Below, piece after piece: positions 25,988 through 34,105 of a DNA stretch of 64,000 nucleotides. The position numbers were made by a program, and so were the translations under genes. Position 1 is the stretch's first letter. Each line of letters opens with the position of its first letter. The stretch is from Pseudomonas sp. PDM04 (GTDB lineage: Bacteria; Pseudomonadota; Gammaproteobacteria; Pseudomonadales; Pseudomonadaceae), in NCBI RefSeq assembly GCF_014851765.1, contig NZ_JACVAI010000002.1, positions 310,001 to 374,000 of the forward strand, in the 5' to 3' direction. The notes beneath the pieces are model-generated. The model made no database searches and had not been told where the DNA came from. It saw nothing but the letters and a program-made list of their open reading frames with translations.

Positions 25988-26391
25988 GGCTTGCTCCGGG
26001 CCTGGAACACAGGCAGTGAGGTGGATGAATCCAGGGCGGTGAACGTAACCATCACCTGCATGCCGATCGAGATGTCCTCGACCTGGATATCGTGAAGCTG
26101 CGACAACATCAGCGGCCCCTCTTCTAGCTCGATGACCGCGCATACGTAGGGCGCATCCAGACGCGTGTGGCCACGATGAATCACCGAGTAGGTGAAGACC
26201 GTGCCGCGCCCGCACACCTGCACCCATTGCGGCGCAACCGAGAGGTCATCGATGCAATGGGCCCTCGGGTACCACTGCCAGGCACCGGAGACGGGATTGC
26301 GCTGGACGAGCAATCGGTGGTCCTGATTGGCTTGCCACCAGGCAGCAGACAGGTTGTCGGTAATCACGGGGCTGAGTGTGACCATGGGCAT
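25984..26391 (-). CDS. DUF35 OB-fold acyl-CoA-associated protein, zinc ribbon degenerate
   Basis: A 135-residue protein with an N-terminal helix (LSAAWWQANQDHRLLVQR), a rubredoxin-like segment and a C-terminal OB fold (GTVFTYSVIHRG to VMVTFTALD). Family members usually carry CxxC...CxxC in the ribbon; here the segment RNPVSGAWQWYPRAHC keeps one Cys, so zinc is probably not bound. DUF35 proteins partner SCP2-type thiolases, as with the ChsH2 domain and Ltp2 in steroid side-chain cleavage. It lies four bases after the thiolase gene, consistent with a complex. Confidence 0.85.
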   Translation of the reverse strand: MPMVTLSPVITDNLSAAWWQANQDHRLLVQRNPVSGAWQWYPRAHCIDDLSVAPQWVQVCGRGTVFTYSVIHRGHTRLDAPYVCAVIELEEGPLMLSQLHDIQVEDISIGMQVMVTFTALDSSTSLPVFQARSKP

Positions 26392-26395
26392 TTCC

Positions 26396-27562
26396 TCAAA
26401 CGGTCAGAACGAGAGTGGCGGCGGCGCAGAACGTGCCGCCCAGGCCGTGGACGAGCGCGACCTCGGCGTCGTCAACCTGCACGCCAGGCCCTTCGTTGCG
26501 CAGTTGGCGAACGCCTTCGATGAGGGCCAGCAGCCCGCGCTTGCCGGGATGATTCGAAGCGAGGCCGCCGCCGTCGGTGTTGCACGGCAAGGCCCCGCCG
26601 ATTTTCAGGTTGCCATCGGCGACAAAACGGCCGCTCTCGCCCCGAGGGCAAAAGCCAAGGTCTTCCAGTGCCAGCAGCGGGGTAATGGTGAAGGCGTCGT
26701 AGAGTTGCGCGACGTCCACATCCGCCGGCGCAAGCCCGGCCATCTCGAATGCCCGAGGCCCGGTTCGCGCCGCCGGAGTGATCAGCTCACGGGACATCTG
26801 ACTGATCTGGGTGCGCTGGGTGGCCATGCCGAAACCAGCGAGATAGACCGGTTTGTGCCGACAATCCAAGGCTCGCTCGCGGCTGGTCATGACAATGGCG
26901 CCACCGCCGTCGGTGACCACGCAGCAATCCAGGCGATGCAAGGGCGATGCGATCATCGACGAACTCAACACGTCATCGACGGTGATCGACTTGGCGCCGA
27001 GAAAGGCATCCGGATTAGCGGCGGCATGTTGTCGGAACGTGACGGCCACCTCGGCCAACTGCTCCGGGGTCGTGCCGTAGAGATGCATGTGGCGCCGGGC
27101 ATACATCGCATACGTGGAGATCAACGTGGGCGCGAATGGCAACTCGAACTGCCCAGGCCCGGCGGGCAGAACGAAAGGATCGAAAGACGGCGTGTTCAAC
27201 GGCCACCAACGGGGCGAGGCGGCGTAACTGATGACCACCACGTCGACCAACCCGGCAGCAATCGCCACGGCGGCATGCGCGGCATGGACCAGGTACGAGC
27301 AACCGCCGACGTCGGTACTGTCGAACCAGCGCGGCTCGATACCCAAATACTCAGCCATCTCGGTAACGCTGTTGACACCGCCCCCCTCGGCCCAATCGCC
27401 GGAGGCGACACACAAGCCGTCAACGTCGCCGAGGGTCAAACCGGCCTGGGTCAGCGCAGCCTGAATGCACTCCACCTGGATGGCGAACGGGTGGACGCCC
27501 TGGGCGTCTCTTCGCGGTGATTCATAGGCGCCGACGATGGCGGCGCGTCCGGAAATATTCAA
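26396..27562 (-). CDS. SCP2/lipid-transfer-type thiolase
   Basis: A 388-residue thiolase-fold protein of the SCP-x/Ltp group. Candidate nucleophile Cys88 is in DVGGCSYLVHAAHAA, NTDGGGLASNHPGKRG with a His is near residue 330, and the second Cys is in GLGGTFCAAATL near 378. It begins with TTG at 27562, preceded by GAGGAA at suitable spacing; no ATG fits the family N-terminus. It is first in the leftward operon and is paired with the OB-fold gene. It may perform thiolysis or, like Ltp2, retro-aldol cleavage of an acyl-CoA. Confidence 0.87.
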   Translation of the reverse strand: MNISGRAAIVGAYESPRRDAQGVHPFAIQVECIQAALTQAGLTLGDVDGLCVASGDWAEGGGVNSVTEMAEYLGIEPRWFDSTDVGGCSYLVHAAHAAVAIAAGLVDVVVISYAASPRWWPLNTPSFDPFVLPAGPGQFELPFAPTLISTYAMYARRHMHLYGTTPEQLAEVAVTFRQHAAANPDAFLGAKSITVDDVLSSSMIASPLHRLDCCVVTDGGGAIVMTSRERALDCRHKPVYLAGFGMATQRTQISQMSRELITPAARTGPRAFEMAGLAPADVDVAQLYDAFTITPLLALEDLGFCPRGESGRFVADGNLKIGGALPCNTDGGGLASNHPGKRGLLALIEGVRQLRNEGPGVQVDDAEVALVHGLGGTFCAAATLVLTV

Positions 27563-27621
27563 CCTGTGTTCCTCAGTTCGAAAACCATGTCATCAAGTTC
27601 CGTTATCCGAACGCTGCGCAA

Positions 27622-27662
27622 CAAGCAGTTAGAACCTGCTTGATTGGTGCATTCAAAGCACC
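27622..27662. promoter_or_regulatory. Two LysR-type dyads before the thiolase operon
   Basis: CAAGCAG-N7-CTGCTTG (27622-27642) and GGTGC-N7-GCACC (27646-27662) are both perfect inverted repeats with the same seven-base spacer. Their centres are 22 bases apart, two helical turns. They sit between the divergent thiolase and lysR starts, the layout of a LysR recognition site plus activation site. Confidence 0.6.
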
Positions 27663-27718
27663 GAAATCTGGCATGAGCCTTGCTGTAGCCAAAGGATGTC
27701 AGCGCCCTGGAGAAAACC

Positions 27719-28663
27719 ATGAACCGACGCCTTCCTCCCCTGCTCGCCGTGCGTGCCTTCGAAGGTTTCAGCCGCTGGGGCAGCGTGCGCCAATGTGCCG
27801 AGGAGCTCTCGGTTTCGCACACCGTCATCTCGCGCCATATCCAGAATCTGGAAACTGCCGTGGGGACGAAACTGGTCAGAAAATCCGGTCGCGGGCTGGA
27901 GATGACACGCGAGGGGCAACGCTACGCCGCCCAACTGCGACGGGCCCTGGACATCATTGCCGATGCCAGCAGCGACCTTCGCCAGGGCGAGGATGCGCTG
28001 CATGTCTGCTGCATGGCGGGCCTGGCGTCGCGGCGCTTGCTGGGGCGTCTGGGAGAACTGGAAGAGGCCTTGAACGGTCGTGAACTGACATTGGAGCCCA
28101 CCAGCACCCGGCCCGACTTCAACCGCAACGAAGCGGATGCTGAAATCGTCTATCTCGAAGAATTGAACCTTGGCGACGAGCTTTGCGCAGAGCTGTTTGC
28201 CCGGCCCTTGATCCGCGCCGTGGCGAGCCCGGCATTCTGCAATCGCTATCCCGAGGTGTTCAGCGCCGAGGATGTCCTGGGGCTGCCGCTGATCCACGAA
28301 CGCAATACGCAACGCTGGTCGCAGTGGCTGAGCATCGCCGGTGTCACCGATATACCCAGGCTGCGTGGCCCTCGGTTATGGCACGGGCATTTGACCCTCG
28401 AAGCAGCCTGCATGGGACAGGGCATCGCGCTGGTGAGCGAGCTGCTGGCCGATGAAAAAATCGCGGCCGGCGAACTGGTGGAAGTTCTGCCCATGACCAT
28501 CCGCCTCGGTGGCTACTACTTCATTGCCCCGACGCGAAAATGGAATGACCCGGCTATCGTCAGACTCCGTAGCTGGCTGCATTCCGTCTTTCCGCACGAG
28601 TTGGAGAAAGGCGACAAAAACGCACCAGTAGCGCGCTCGCCCAGCGAGACGGCACCGCATTGA
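27719..28663 (+). CDS. LysR family transcriptional regulator (GcvA-like)
   Basis: A 314-residue LysR protein of the GcvA group: N-terminus RRLPPLLAVRAFEGFSRWGS, winged helix (about 5-65), effector domain (about 92-295). CCTGGAGAAAACC precedes the ATG. It is divergent from the nine-gene CoA/ABC operon across 156 bases holding two matched dyads, so it is the likely regulator of that operon. A thioesterase gene follows on the same strand. Confidence 0.87.
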   Translation: MNRRLPPLLAVRAFEGFSRWGSVRQCAEELSVSHTVISRHIQNLETAVGTKLVRKSGRGLEMTREGQRYAAQLRRALDIIADASSDLRQGEDALHVCCMAGLASRRLLGRLGELEEALNGRELTLEPTSTRPDFNRNEADAEIVYLEELNLGDELCAELFARPLIRAVASPAFCNRYPEVFSAEDVLGLPLIHERNTQRWSQWLSIAGVTDIPRLRGPRLWHGHLTLEAACMGQGIALVSELLADEKIAAGELVEVLPMTIRLGGYYFIAPTRKWNDPAIVRLRSWLHSVFPHELEKGDKNAPVARSPSETAPH

Positions 28664-28693
28664 TGCTCATCCTGCAACCCCGGAGCCCCACCG

Positions 28694-29152
28694 TTGAAAA
28701 CCTCACAACCGAAAGCAAAACCCCATGAACTGGCCGTCGTCAAAGATGAATGGATTGATCTGTACGGCCACATGAACATGGCCTACTACGTGCAACTGCT
28801 CGATGAACTGGGTCATCGCATCCTCGGTCAGTTCGGCCTTGGCGAGGGTTATACCCTGGAGCACAACTGCGGCCTGTTCACCGTCGAGGCCAACGTCAAA
28901 TACATCAGGGAAGTCCGCGCGGGCGATCCATTACGGGTGGAGTTGACCCCTGTGCGCTTCGACGACAAGCGCCTGGTGACCCAGGTCGACCTCTACCACC
29001 ACGAGCAGAACTACCTCAGCGCAAGCATGTGCCAGACGGCGCTGCACGTGGACCTTGGCACGCGCCGGGTTCGTCCCTTCACGGCCACCGCCACCAGTCG
29101 ACTGCAAGGGTTGAAGGACGAGTTTGCGGCCAATGGCTGGATGGATTCGTGA
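28694..29152 (+). CDS. Acyl-CoA thioesterase, 4HBT family
   Basis: A 152-residue single hot-dog thioesterase with the 4-hydroxybenzoyl-CoA thioesterase signature WIDLYGHMNMAYYV, where the Asp is catalytic. The frame has only a TTG start (28694), preceded by GGAG eight bases away; the stop of lysR in the same frame excludes anything further upstream. It lies 30 bases after lysR. It would release free acid from a CoA ester made by the neighbouring catabolic operon, an inferred overflow or termination role. Confidence 0.85.
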   Translation: MKTSQPKAKPHELAVVKDEWIDLYGHMNMAYYVQLLDELGHRILGQFGLGEGYTLEHNCGLFTVEANVKYIREVRAGDPLRVELTPVRFDDKRLVTQVDLYHHEQNYLSASMCQTALHVDLGTRRVRPFTATATSRLQGLKDEFAANGWMDS

Positions 29153-29164
29153 CACTGCGGAGGC

Positions 29165-30202
29165 TCAAACCCGCGCTTCATTCTGATACTGGCGCGGACA
29201 CATGTTGAACCGGGCACGAAACTCGCGAGAGAAGTGCGCGCCATCGGAAAAGCCACAATCCATGGCGATCTGGGTGATGCTGCTGTGGCTGTTCACCAGC
29301 AGCCAGGCGCCGTACTCCACGCGCAGCGAGCGTTGGAACTCCATGGGTGACAGCCCCAGCGACTGCTGGAAGGCCCGGGTCAGTTGGCGCCGGCCGAGGC
29401 CCACGTAACGTGCGATGGCGTCCAGGGTCGGCAGGCTGTCCATGCGCTGTTCGATGTAATGCGCGGCCTGGCGCACGCGCTCATCCTTGATGTCCTCGAG
29501 GTTGGCGTAGAAATGCGCCTGTGGCTGCCGGCCCTGGCGAATCCCCTGCAGCATCATGTGCCGCACCGCCTGCTGGGCTTTCTCCCGCCCGCAATGGCGG
29601 GCCACCAGGTACAGCGCGAGGTCGATGGCGGCCGTCGAACCGGCGCAGGTGATCAGGTCGCCTTCGTCGATGAACAGATGATCGACTGCGGCCGGGGTCT
29701 TGGGGAACCGGGTGCGAAAGGCATCCAGCACGTTCCAGTGCACACACACCGAACGACTGCCCACCACACCCGCCTGCGCCAGGGCGAATGTCCCGGTGCA
29801 AATGCCCAGCAGTCGCGTCCGGCTCTTTGCAACGCGCTGCAACCAGTCCCGCAATGGGCTCGGCATGTGGGTGTTGAGGTAATCGTTGCCGCCGCAGATG
29901 GCCACGTAGTCGAACGCTTCCAGATCCTGCGCCAGGCCGCCGGTCACCTCCAACGCGATGCCCGCACTGGAAGTTCGCGGCAACCCGTCGACACTCATCA
30001 CTTGCCACGCCGTATGAATCTGCCGGCTGCCGCCTCCCAGGTCGGCGGCCAGGCGCAAGACATCGATAAACCCGGAAAACGCCGCCAGAGTGAATTGGTC
30101 CAGCAGGACGAAGCCCACGGACAGCTGCGGACGGCTGTTCGCCCCGCAGCCGGGAACGGCGGACAGTTGGCAATGCGGGTTTACCGGAGTCATTTTGGGC
30201 AT
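29165..30202 (-). CDS. GlxA family transcriptional regulator (DJ-1/PfpI plus AraC HTH)
   Basis: A 345-residue regulator with an N-terminal DJ-1/PfpI-like domain (about 22-205, with LLGICTGTFALAQAG, Cys at the elbow) and a C-terminal AraC double helix-turn-helix (about 235-340, LDAIARYVGLGRRQLTRAFQQ). Relatives GbdR, CdhR and ArgR control uptake and use of betaine, carnitine and arginine in Pseudomonas. It is divergent from the ABC/proline-racemase-family operon and probably activates it. The start is ATG 30202. Confidence 0.88.
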   Translation of the reverse strand: MPKMTPVNPHCQLSAVPGCGANSRPQLSVGFVLLDQFTLAAFSGFIDVLRLAADLGGGSRQIHTAWQVMSVDGLPRTSSAGIALEVTGGLAQDLEAFDYVAICGGNDYLNTHMPSPLRDWLQRVAKSRTRLLGICTGTFALAQAGVVGSRSVCVHWNVLDAFRTRFPKTPAAVDHLFIDEGDLITCAGSTAAIDLALYLVARHCGREKAQQAVRHMMLQGIRQGRQPQAHFYANLEDIKDERVRQAAHYIEQRMDSLPTLDAIARYVGLGRRQLTRAFQQSLGLSPMEFQRSLRVEYGAWLLVNSHSSITQIAMDCGFSDGAHFSREFRARFNMCPRQYQNEARV

Positions 30203-30232
30203 GACCTAACTATTCAACTTTAAGACCCCGAA

Positions 30233-30270
30233 GTGCAAGCGCTCGAATCGACGATACGAGCAAGATGCAC
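30233..30270. promoter_or_regulatory. Nested palindrome in the glxA-like/ABC intergenic region
   Basis: An inner near-perfect dyad GCTCGAATCG-A-CGATACGAGC (30241-30261, one mismatch pair) is nested in outer arms GTGCA (30233-30237) and TGCAC (30266-30270). It lies 41 bases before the binding-protein ATG and could be an operator or a 5' leader hairpin. Confidence 0.45.
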
Positions 30271-30310
30271 GCAAGGGGAACAGTCCAACAACAGCTATAG
30301 AGGACACACG

Positions 30311-31360
30311 ATGAAACTCAAGACGGGTCAGACAATCACCGCCGCGCTGTTAGTCACCGGCTGCATCGCCTCACCGGCCGTTCTGGCCGACTCGCAGAAA
30401 CTGACCGTGGCGTTGTACGGCGGTAACTGGGGTGACGCGTTCCTCAAATGTGTTGCAGAACCTTTCACGCAAGCCACGGGGATCGCCGTGGCCGCCGAAG
30501 TCGGCACCTCGACCGTCACTTTGGCCAAGCTCCAGCAACAGAAATCCAGCCCGACGATCGACGTGGCCTGGATGGACGGCGGCATCAGCGAAATGGCCTA
30601 TGACGCCGGGGTGGTCGCCGACCTGGACCCGGCAGCGATTCCCAACCTGAAAAACGTGCAGGACAAGGCGATATACAGCAACGCCGGCCACACCTTCGCG
30701 GTGAGCAGCGGTTACTACTCCCTTGGCCTGACCTACAACACCAAGGACATCAAGCAAGCACCCACCAGCTGGAAAGACCTGTGGAATCCGGAGTACGCCG
30801 GCGCCATCGCGCTGCCCTCGCCCGCCAACTCGTCCGGGGTGCCCTTCGTGTTTTTCATGGCCGACGTCTGGGGCATCGACCGCGCCCATCTGGACCAGGT
30901 CTACAGCAAGCTCGGTGCGCTGGACACCGCGCTGTTCTTTGACAGTTCGGGCGCCGCCACCAATGCCTTCCAGAGTGGCGAAGCGATCATCGGGGCGCAT
31001 TTCAACGTCGGCGCCTGGGACCTGATCGACAAAGGCGCGCCCATCGGCTTCACCATTCCCAAGGAAGGTGCCTGGGCCACCGACGCCCGCCTGCACCTGA
31101 TCAAGGGCGCCAAGAACAGCAAAGCCGGCGAGCAGTTCATCAACACCGCGCTGACCCGCGAAGCGGCGTCCTGCCTGGCCAGCAAGCTGTACCTGGGGCC
31201 GGCGGTCAAAGACGTTGAAGTCGCGCAGGACGTGGCGCGCAAATTGCCCTGGGGCGTGAACGGTTCGATCGACAGCCTGCGTCTGTTCGACTGGAGCCAG
31301 ATCAACGCGCAGCGCGCCGCCGTCACGAACGACTGGAACCGCAAAGTCACCGCCAAGTAG
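30311..31360 (+). CDS. ABC transporter substrate-binding protein (PotD/opine type)
   Basis: A 349-residue periplasmic binding protein with a Sec signal peptide (LLVTGCIASPAVLADSQ; the Cys suggests possible lipidation, but the AxA site after VLA fits signal peptidase I better). The mature part begins KLTVALYGGNWGDAF, typical of spermidine/putrescine-like binding proteins. ATG 30311 follows AGAGGACACACG. It is first in a five-gene rightward operon. The ligand is unknown; the linked proline-racemase-family enzyme suggests an imino acid or amino acid derivative. Confidence 0.9.
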   Translation: MKLKTGQTITAALLVTGCIASPAVLADSQKLTVALYGGNWGDAFLKCVAEPFTQATGIAVAAEVGTSTVTLAKLQQQKSSPTIDVAWMDGGISEMAYDAGVVADLDPAAIPNLKNVQDKAIYSNAGHTFAVSSGYYSLGLTYNTKDIKQAPTSWKDLWNPEYAGAIALPSPANSSGVPFVFFMADVWGIDRAHLDQVYSKLGALDTALFFDSSGAATNAFQSGEAIIGAHFNVGAWDLIDKGAPIGFTIPKEGAWATDARLHLIKGAKNSKAGEQFINTALTREAASCLASKLYLGPAVKDVEVAQDVARKLPWGVNGSIDSLRLFDWSQINAQRAAVTNDWNRKVTAK

Positions 31361-31375
31361 CTCGTGAGGTCTGCA

Positions 31376-32443
31376 ATGTCAGTTTTGTTGAGCATCGACC
31401 GCGTCTGTAAACACTTCGGGCCCTTCCAGGCGCTGGACCATATCAATCTGGATATCCAGCAGGGCGAATTCATCGTTCTGCTCGGCCCCAGCGGCTGCGG
31501 CAAGACCACCTTGCTGCGCTCGATTGCCGGCTTCATGCAGCCGGACTCGGGCAGCATCGCCATCGACGGCCAGGACGTCAGCCGTCTGCCGCCCTACCGT
31601 CGGCCCCTGAACACGGTGTTTCAGAACTACGCGCTGTTTCCACACATGACCGTGCTGGAGAACATTGCCTACGGCCCAAGGCGTCAGGGACTGGGGCGCA
31701 ACGAAGCAAAGCTCAAGGCCAGAGAAGCCCTGGCGATGGTCGGCCTGGAGGCCCTGGAAGACCGTTTTCCGCGTGGCATGTCCGGGGGGCAACAGCAACG
31801 CGTGGCCCTGGCCCGCGCCATCGTCAACCAACCGAAACTGTTGTTGCTCGACGAACCGCTCTCGGCGCTGGATATGAAGTTGCGCAAGCGCATGCAGCTG
31901 GAACTCAAGCACCTGCAGGCCAAGCTGGGGATCGCTTTCATCTTCGTCACGCACGACCAGGAAGAAGCGATGACCATCGCCGACCGAATCGTGGTGATGA
32001 ACGCCGGACGCATCGAACAGGTCGGGACCAGCAGCGAAATCTACAGCGCCCCCGCCTCGCGTTTCGTCGCGGACTTCATTGGCGAGGCCAACCTGATCGG
32101 TTACGAGGCCCGCGACAGTGGTGAAATCCACCTGGCGGTCACCCATACCCCATTGCTCTACATGGCGAGGAACCTGTTGCCACGCGGCACGGCCGTGCTG
32201 CGCCCCGAGCATGTGCAGGTACTGGATGCCTCGAGCCTGGAAAGCCCCGGGCGCTGCGAACTCCACGGCACGGTGACCGATGTCATCAGCGTGGGCAGCC
32301 ACACCCTGGTCCACTCCATGATCGACGGCCAACCCGTCGTGGCCCGAACCATGGGCTTGCCCCGGGCCGACCTGATCTCTGGCAGCGCGGTGCGCCTGGG
32401 CTTCGATCCGGCGCACCTGCACCTGATCGGGGAAACGCTATGA
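31376..32443 (+). CDS. ABC transporter ATP-binding protein (PotA type)
   Basis: A 355-residue ATPase with Walker A GPSGCGKTT, signature [15 protein letters not shown], Walker B LLLLDEPLSALD and a C-terminal TOBE domain (about 280-350). The start is ATG 31376 with GAGG upstream, 15 bases after the binding-protein stop. Its stop overlaps the next ATG (ATGA, 32440-32443). It energises the two separate permeases downstream. Confidence 0.93.
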   Translation: MSVLLSIDRVCKHFGPFQALDHINLDIQQGEFIVLLGPSGCGKTTLLRSIAGFMQPDSGSIAIDGQDVSRLPPYRRPLNTVFQNYALFPHMTVLENIAYGPRRQGLGRNEAKLKAREALAMVGLEALEDRFPRGMSGGQQQRVALARAIVNQPKLLLLDEPLSALDMKLRKRMQLELKHLQAKLGIAFIFVTHDQEEAMTIADRIVVMNAGRIEQVGTSSEIYSAPASRFVADFIGEANLIGYEARDSGEIHLAVTHTPLLYMARNLLPRGTAVLRPEHVQVLDASSLESPGRCELHGTVTDVISVGSHTLVHSMIDGQPVVARTMGLPRADLISGSAVRLGFDPAHLHLIGETL

Positions 32444-33282
32444 GACGCACCGCACTCGCGCCGTCGCTGATGCTGTTCGGTGCCCTGGCGTTCTTCACTG
32501 CGTTCTTTCTGGCGCCCTTCGCGGTGGTGATCTTCGCCAGCCTGACCACCAGTGGCGACCAGGCGTTCACCCTGCAGCACTACATCAAGGTGCTGGGCGA
32601 TCAGTACCACTGGGACGTGATCCTCGTGACGTTCCGCATCGCCGCCCTGACCACGCTGATCTCGTTGCTGCTGGGTTATCCGCTGGCCTGGTATCTGGTG
32701 CGCGTCGTGAAATGGCGAGCCTGGCGTCGCGCCTGCGTGATCCTGCTGGTGGTGCCGATGTTCACCAGCAACATCGTGCGCTCGTTCGGCTGGATGGTGC
32801 TGCTGGGGCGCAAGGGCCTGGTCAATCAAAGCCTGATGGACGTCGGCCTGATCGACACGCCGGTGCGCTTCCTGGGCACCGAACTCGGCATCCTGATCGG
32901 CATGGTCTACATCCTGCTGCCGTTCATTGTGCTGGCGGCCGGCAACGCCCTGGCGCAGGTCGACCCGGCCTACGAACAGGCGTCCGACGATCTCGGTGCC
33001 AGCCCTCGCGCGACGTTTTTCCATGTGGTGTTGCCGCTGACCATGCCCGGCATCATTTCCGGCTCGATCATGGTGTTCACCCTGGCGGCCAGCGCCTACG
33101 TCACGCCAGCGCTGCTGTCCGGCGGGCGGATCTCGGTGCTGTCGATGCTGATTTTCCAGCAATACAGTTCGGTGTTCGATTTCAACTACGGCGGAGCACT
33201 GAGCGTGGTGCTGCTGATCTTCACCCTGGTGATGGTCGGGCTCGCCGGGCGGGTGGGCAGCATTCGGGGGAGCCAATCATGA
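32440..33282 (+). CDS. ABC transporter permease (PotB type)
   Basis: A 280-residue inner-membrane permease with six or so hydrophobic segments and the cytoplasmic EAA loop YEQASDDLGASPRATFFHVVLP near residue 180. It overlaps the ATPase gene before it and the second permease after it by ATGA. PotB-type subunits form the heterodimeric channel of polyamine-like importers. Confidence 0.92.
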   Translation: MRRTALAPSLMLFGALAFFTAFFLAPFAVVIFASLTTSGDQAFTLQHYIKVLGDQYHWDVILVTFRIAALTTLISLLLGYPLAWYLVRVVKWRAWRRACVILLVVPMFTSNIVRSFGWMVLLGRKGLVNQSLMDVGLIDTPVRFLGTELGILIGMVYILLPFIVLAAGNALAQVDPAYEQASDDLGASPRATFFHVVLPLTMPGIISGSIMVFTLAASAYVTPALLSGGRISVLSMLIFQQYSSVFDFNYGGALSVVLLIFTLVMVGLAGRVGSIRGSQS

Positions 33283-34067
33283 TCACGCAACTCTTGGTCA
33301 GACTGGTGGCGTGGGCCGTACTCGGCTACATGCTGCTGCCGCTGGTGGTCATCCTCGGCGTCTCGGTCACCGCGACCTCCTTCCTGGCGTTCCCGCCACA
33401 GGGCTGGACGCTGGACTGGTACGGCAAAATGCTGAGCGACCCGAGCTACGTGGCGTCCTTTGCGACCAGCACGATCCTGGCGCTGGCAGCGACCTTCGTC
33501 GCCGTGTTGCTCAGCGTTCCGGCCGCCCTGGCAATGGCCCGCTACGAGTTTCGCGGCAAGGGCACGATCCTCGCAGCGCTGACGTCACCGCTGGTGTTCC
33601 CGCACATCGTGCTGGGCGCGGCGTTGTTGCAGTTCGGCGGCTACCTGGGCTTGACCCGCAGTTTCCTCGCCCTGCTGATCGGCCACACCATCATCATCTC
33701 GCCCTTCGTCCTGCGGTCGGTGCTGTCGATGCTGACGCCCGAACAGCGCGCGCTGGAAGAAGCCTCGAGCGATCTGGGCGGGACACCCTGGACCACGTTC
33801 TTTCTGGTGACCCTGCCGCAGATCCGGCCGGGCCTGGTGACCGGGTCGATTTTCGCGTTCATCTCGTCCTGGATCAACGTGGAGCTGTCGATCTTCAACA
33901 CCACCCCGGACCTGAACACCATCCCGGTGAAGCTCTTCAATTACGTGCAATACACCGTCGACCCGACCATCGCGGCCGCCTCCGGCGCCACCATCCTCGT
34001 CGTCGTGATTGCCGTGATCATTCTGGACCTGTGCATCGGTCTCGACCTTTTGTCAGAACGCAAATAA
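33279..34067 (+). CDS. ABC transporter permease (PotC type)
   Basis: A 262-residue permease, second half of the channel. It has about six membrane segments and the EAA loop LEEASSDLGGTPWTTFFLVTLP near residue 163. The start ATG at 33279 overlaps the previous stop (ATGA, 33279-33282); the frame's open extension to 32712 is antecedent overlap, not protein. Confidence 0.92.
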   Translation: MITQLLVRLVAWAVLGYMLLPLVVILGVSVTATSFLAFPPQGWTLDWYGKMLSDPSYVASFATSTILALAATFVAVLLSVPAALAMARYEFRGKGTILAALTSPLVFPHIVLGAALLQFGGYLGLTRSFLALLIGHTIIISPFVLRSVLSMLTPEQRALEEASSDLGGTPWTTFFLVTLPQIRPGLVTGSIFAFISSWINVELSIFNTTPDLNTIPVKLFNYVQYTVDPTIAAASGATILVVVIAVIILDLCIGLDLLSERK

Positions 34068-34105
34068 CCCTCACACCAAACATCCCGCAAGCCAGGAGTG
34101 CAGTC

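Noticed and set aside
26327-27520. A 397-codon plus-strand frame across the thiolase gene
   Set aside because: It is the complement of a clear thiolase gene; its Gly/Arg/His-rich translation is typical of antisense reading.
30311-30400. Lipoprotein signal in the PotD-type binding protein
   Set aside because: A Cys occurs in the hydrophobic stretch (TGCIAS), but the downstream VLADS fits a signal peptidase I site and Gram-negative relatives are soluble; not certain either way.
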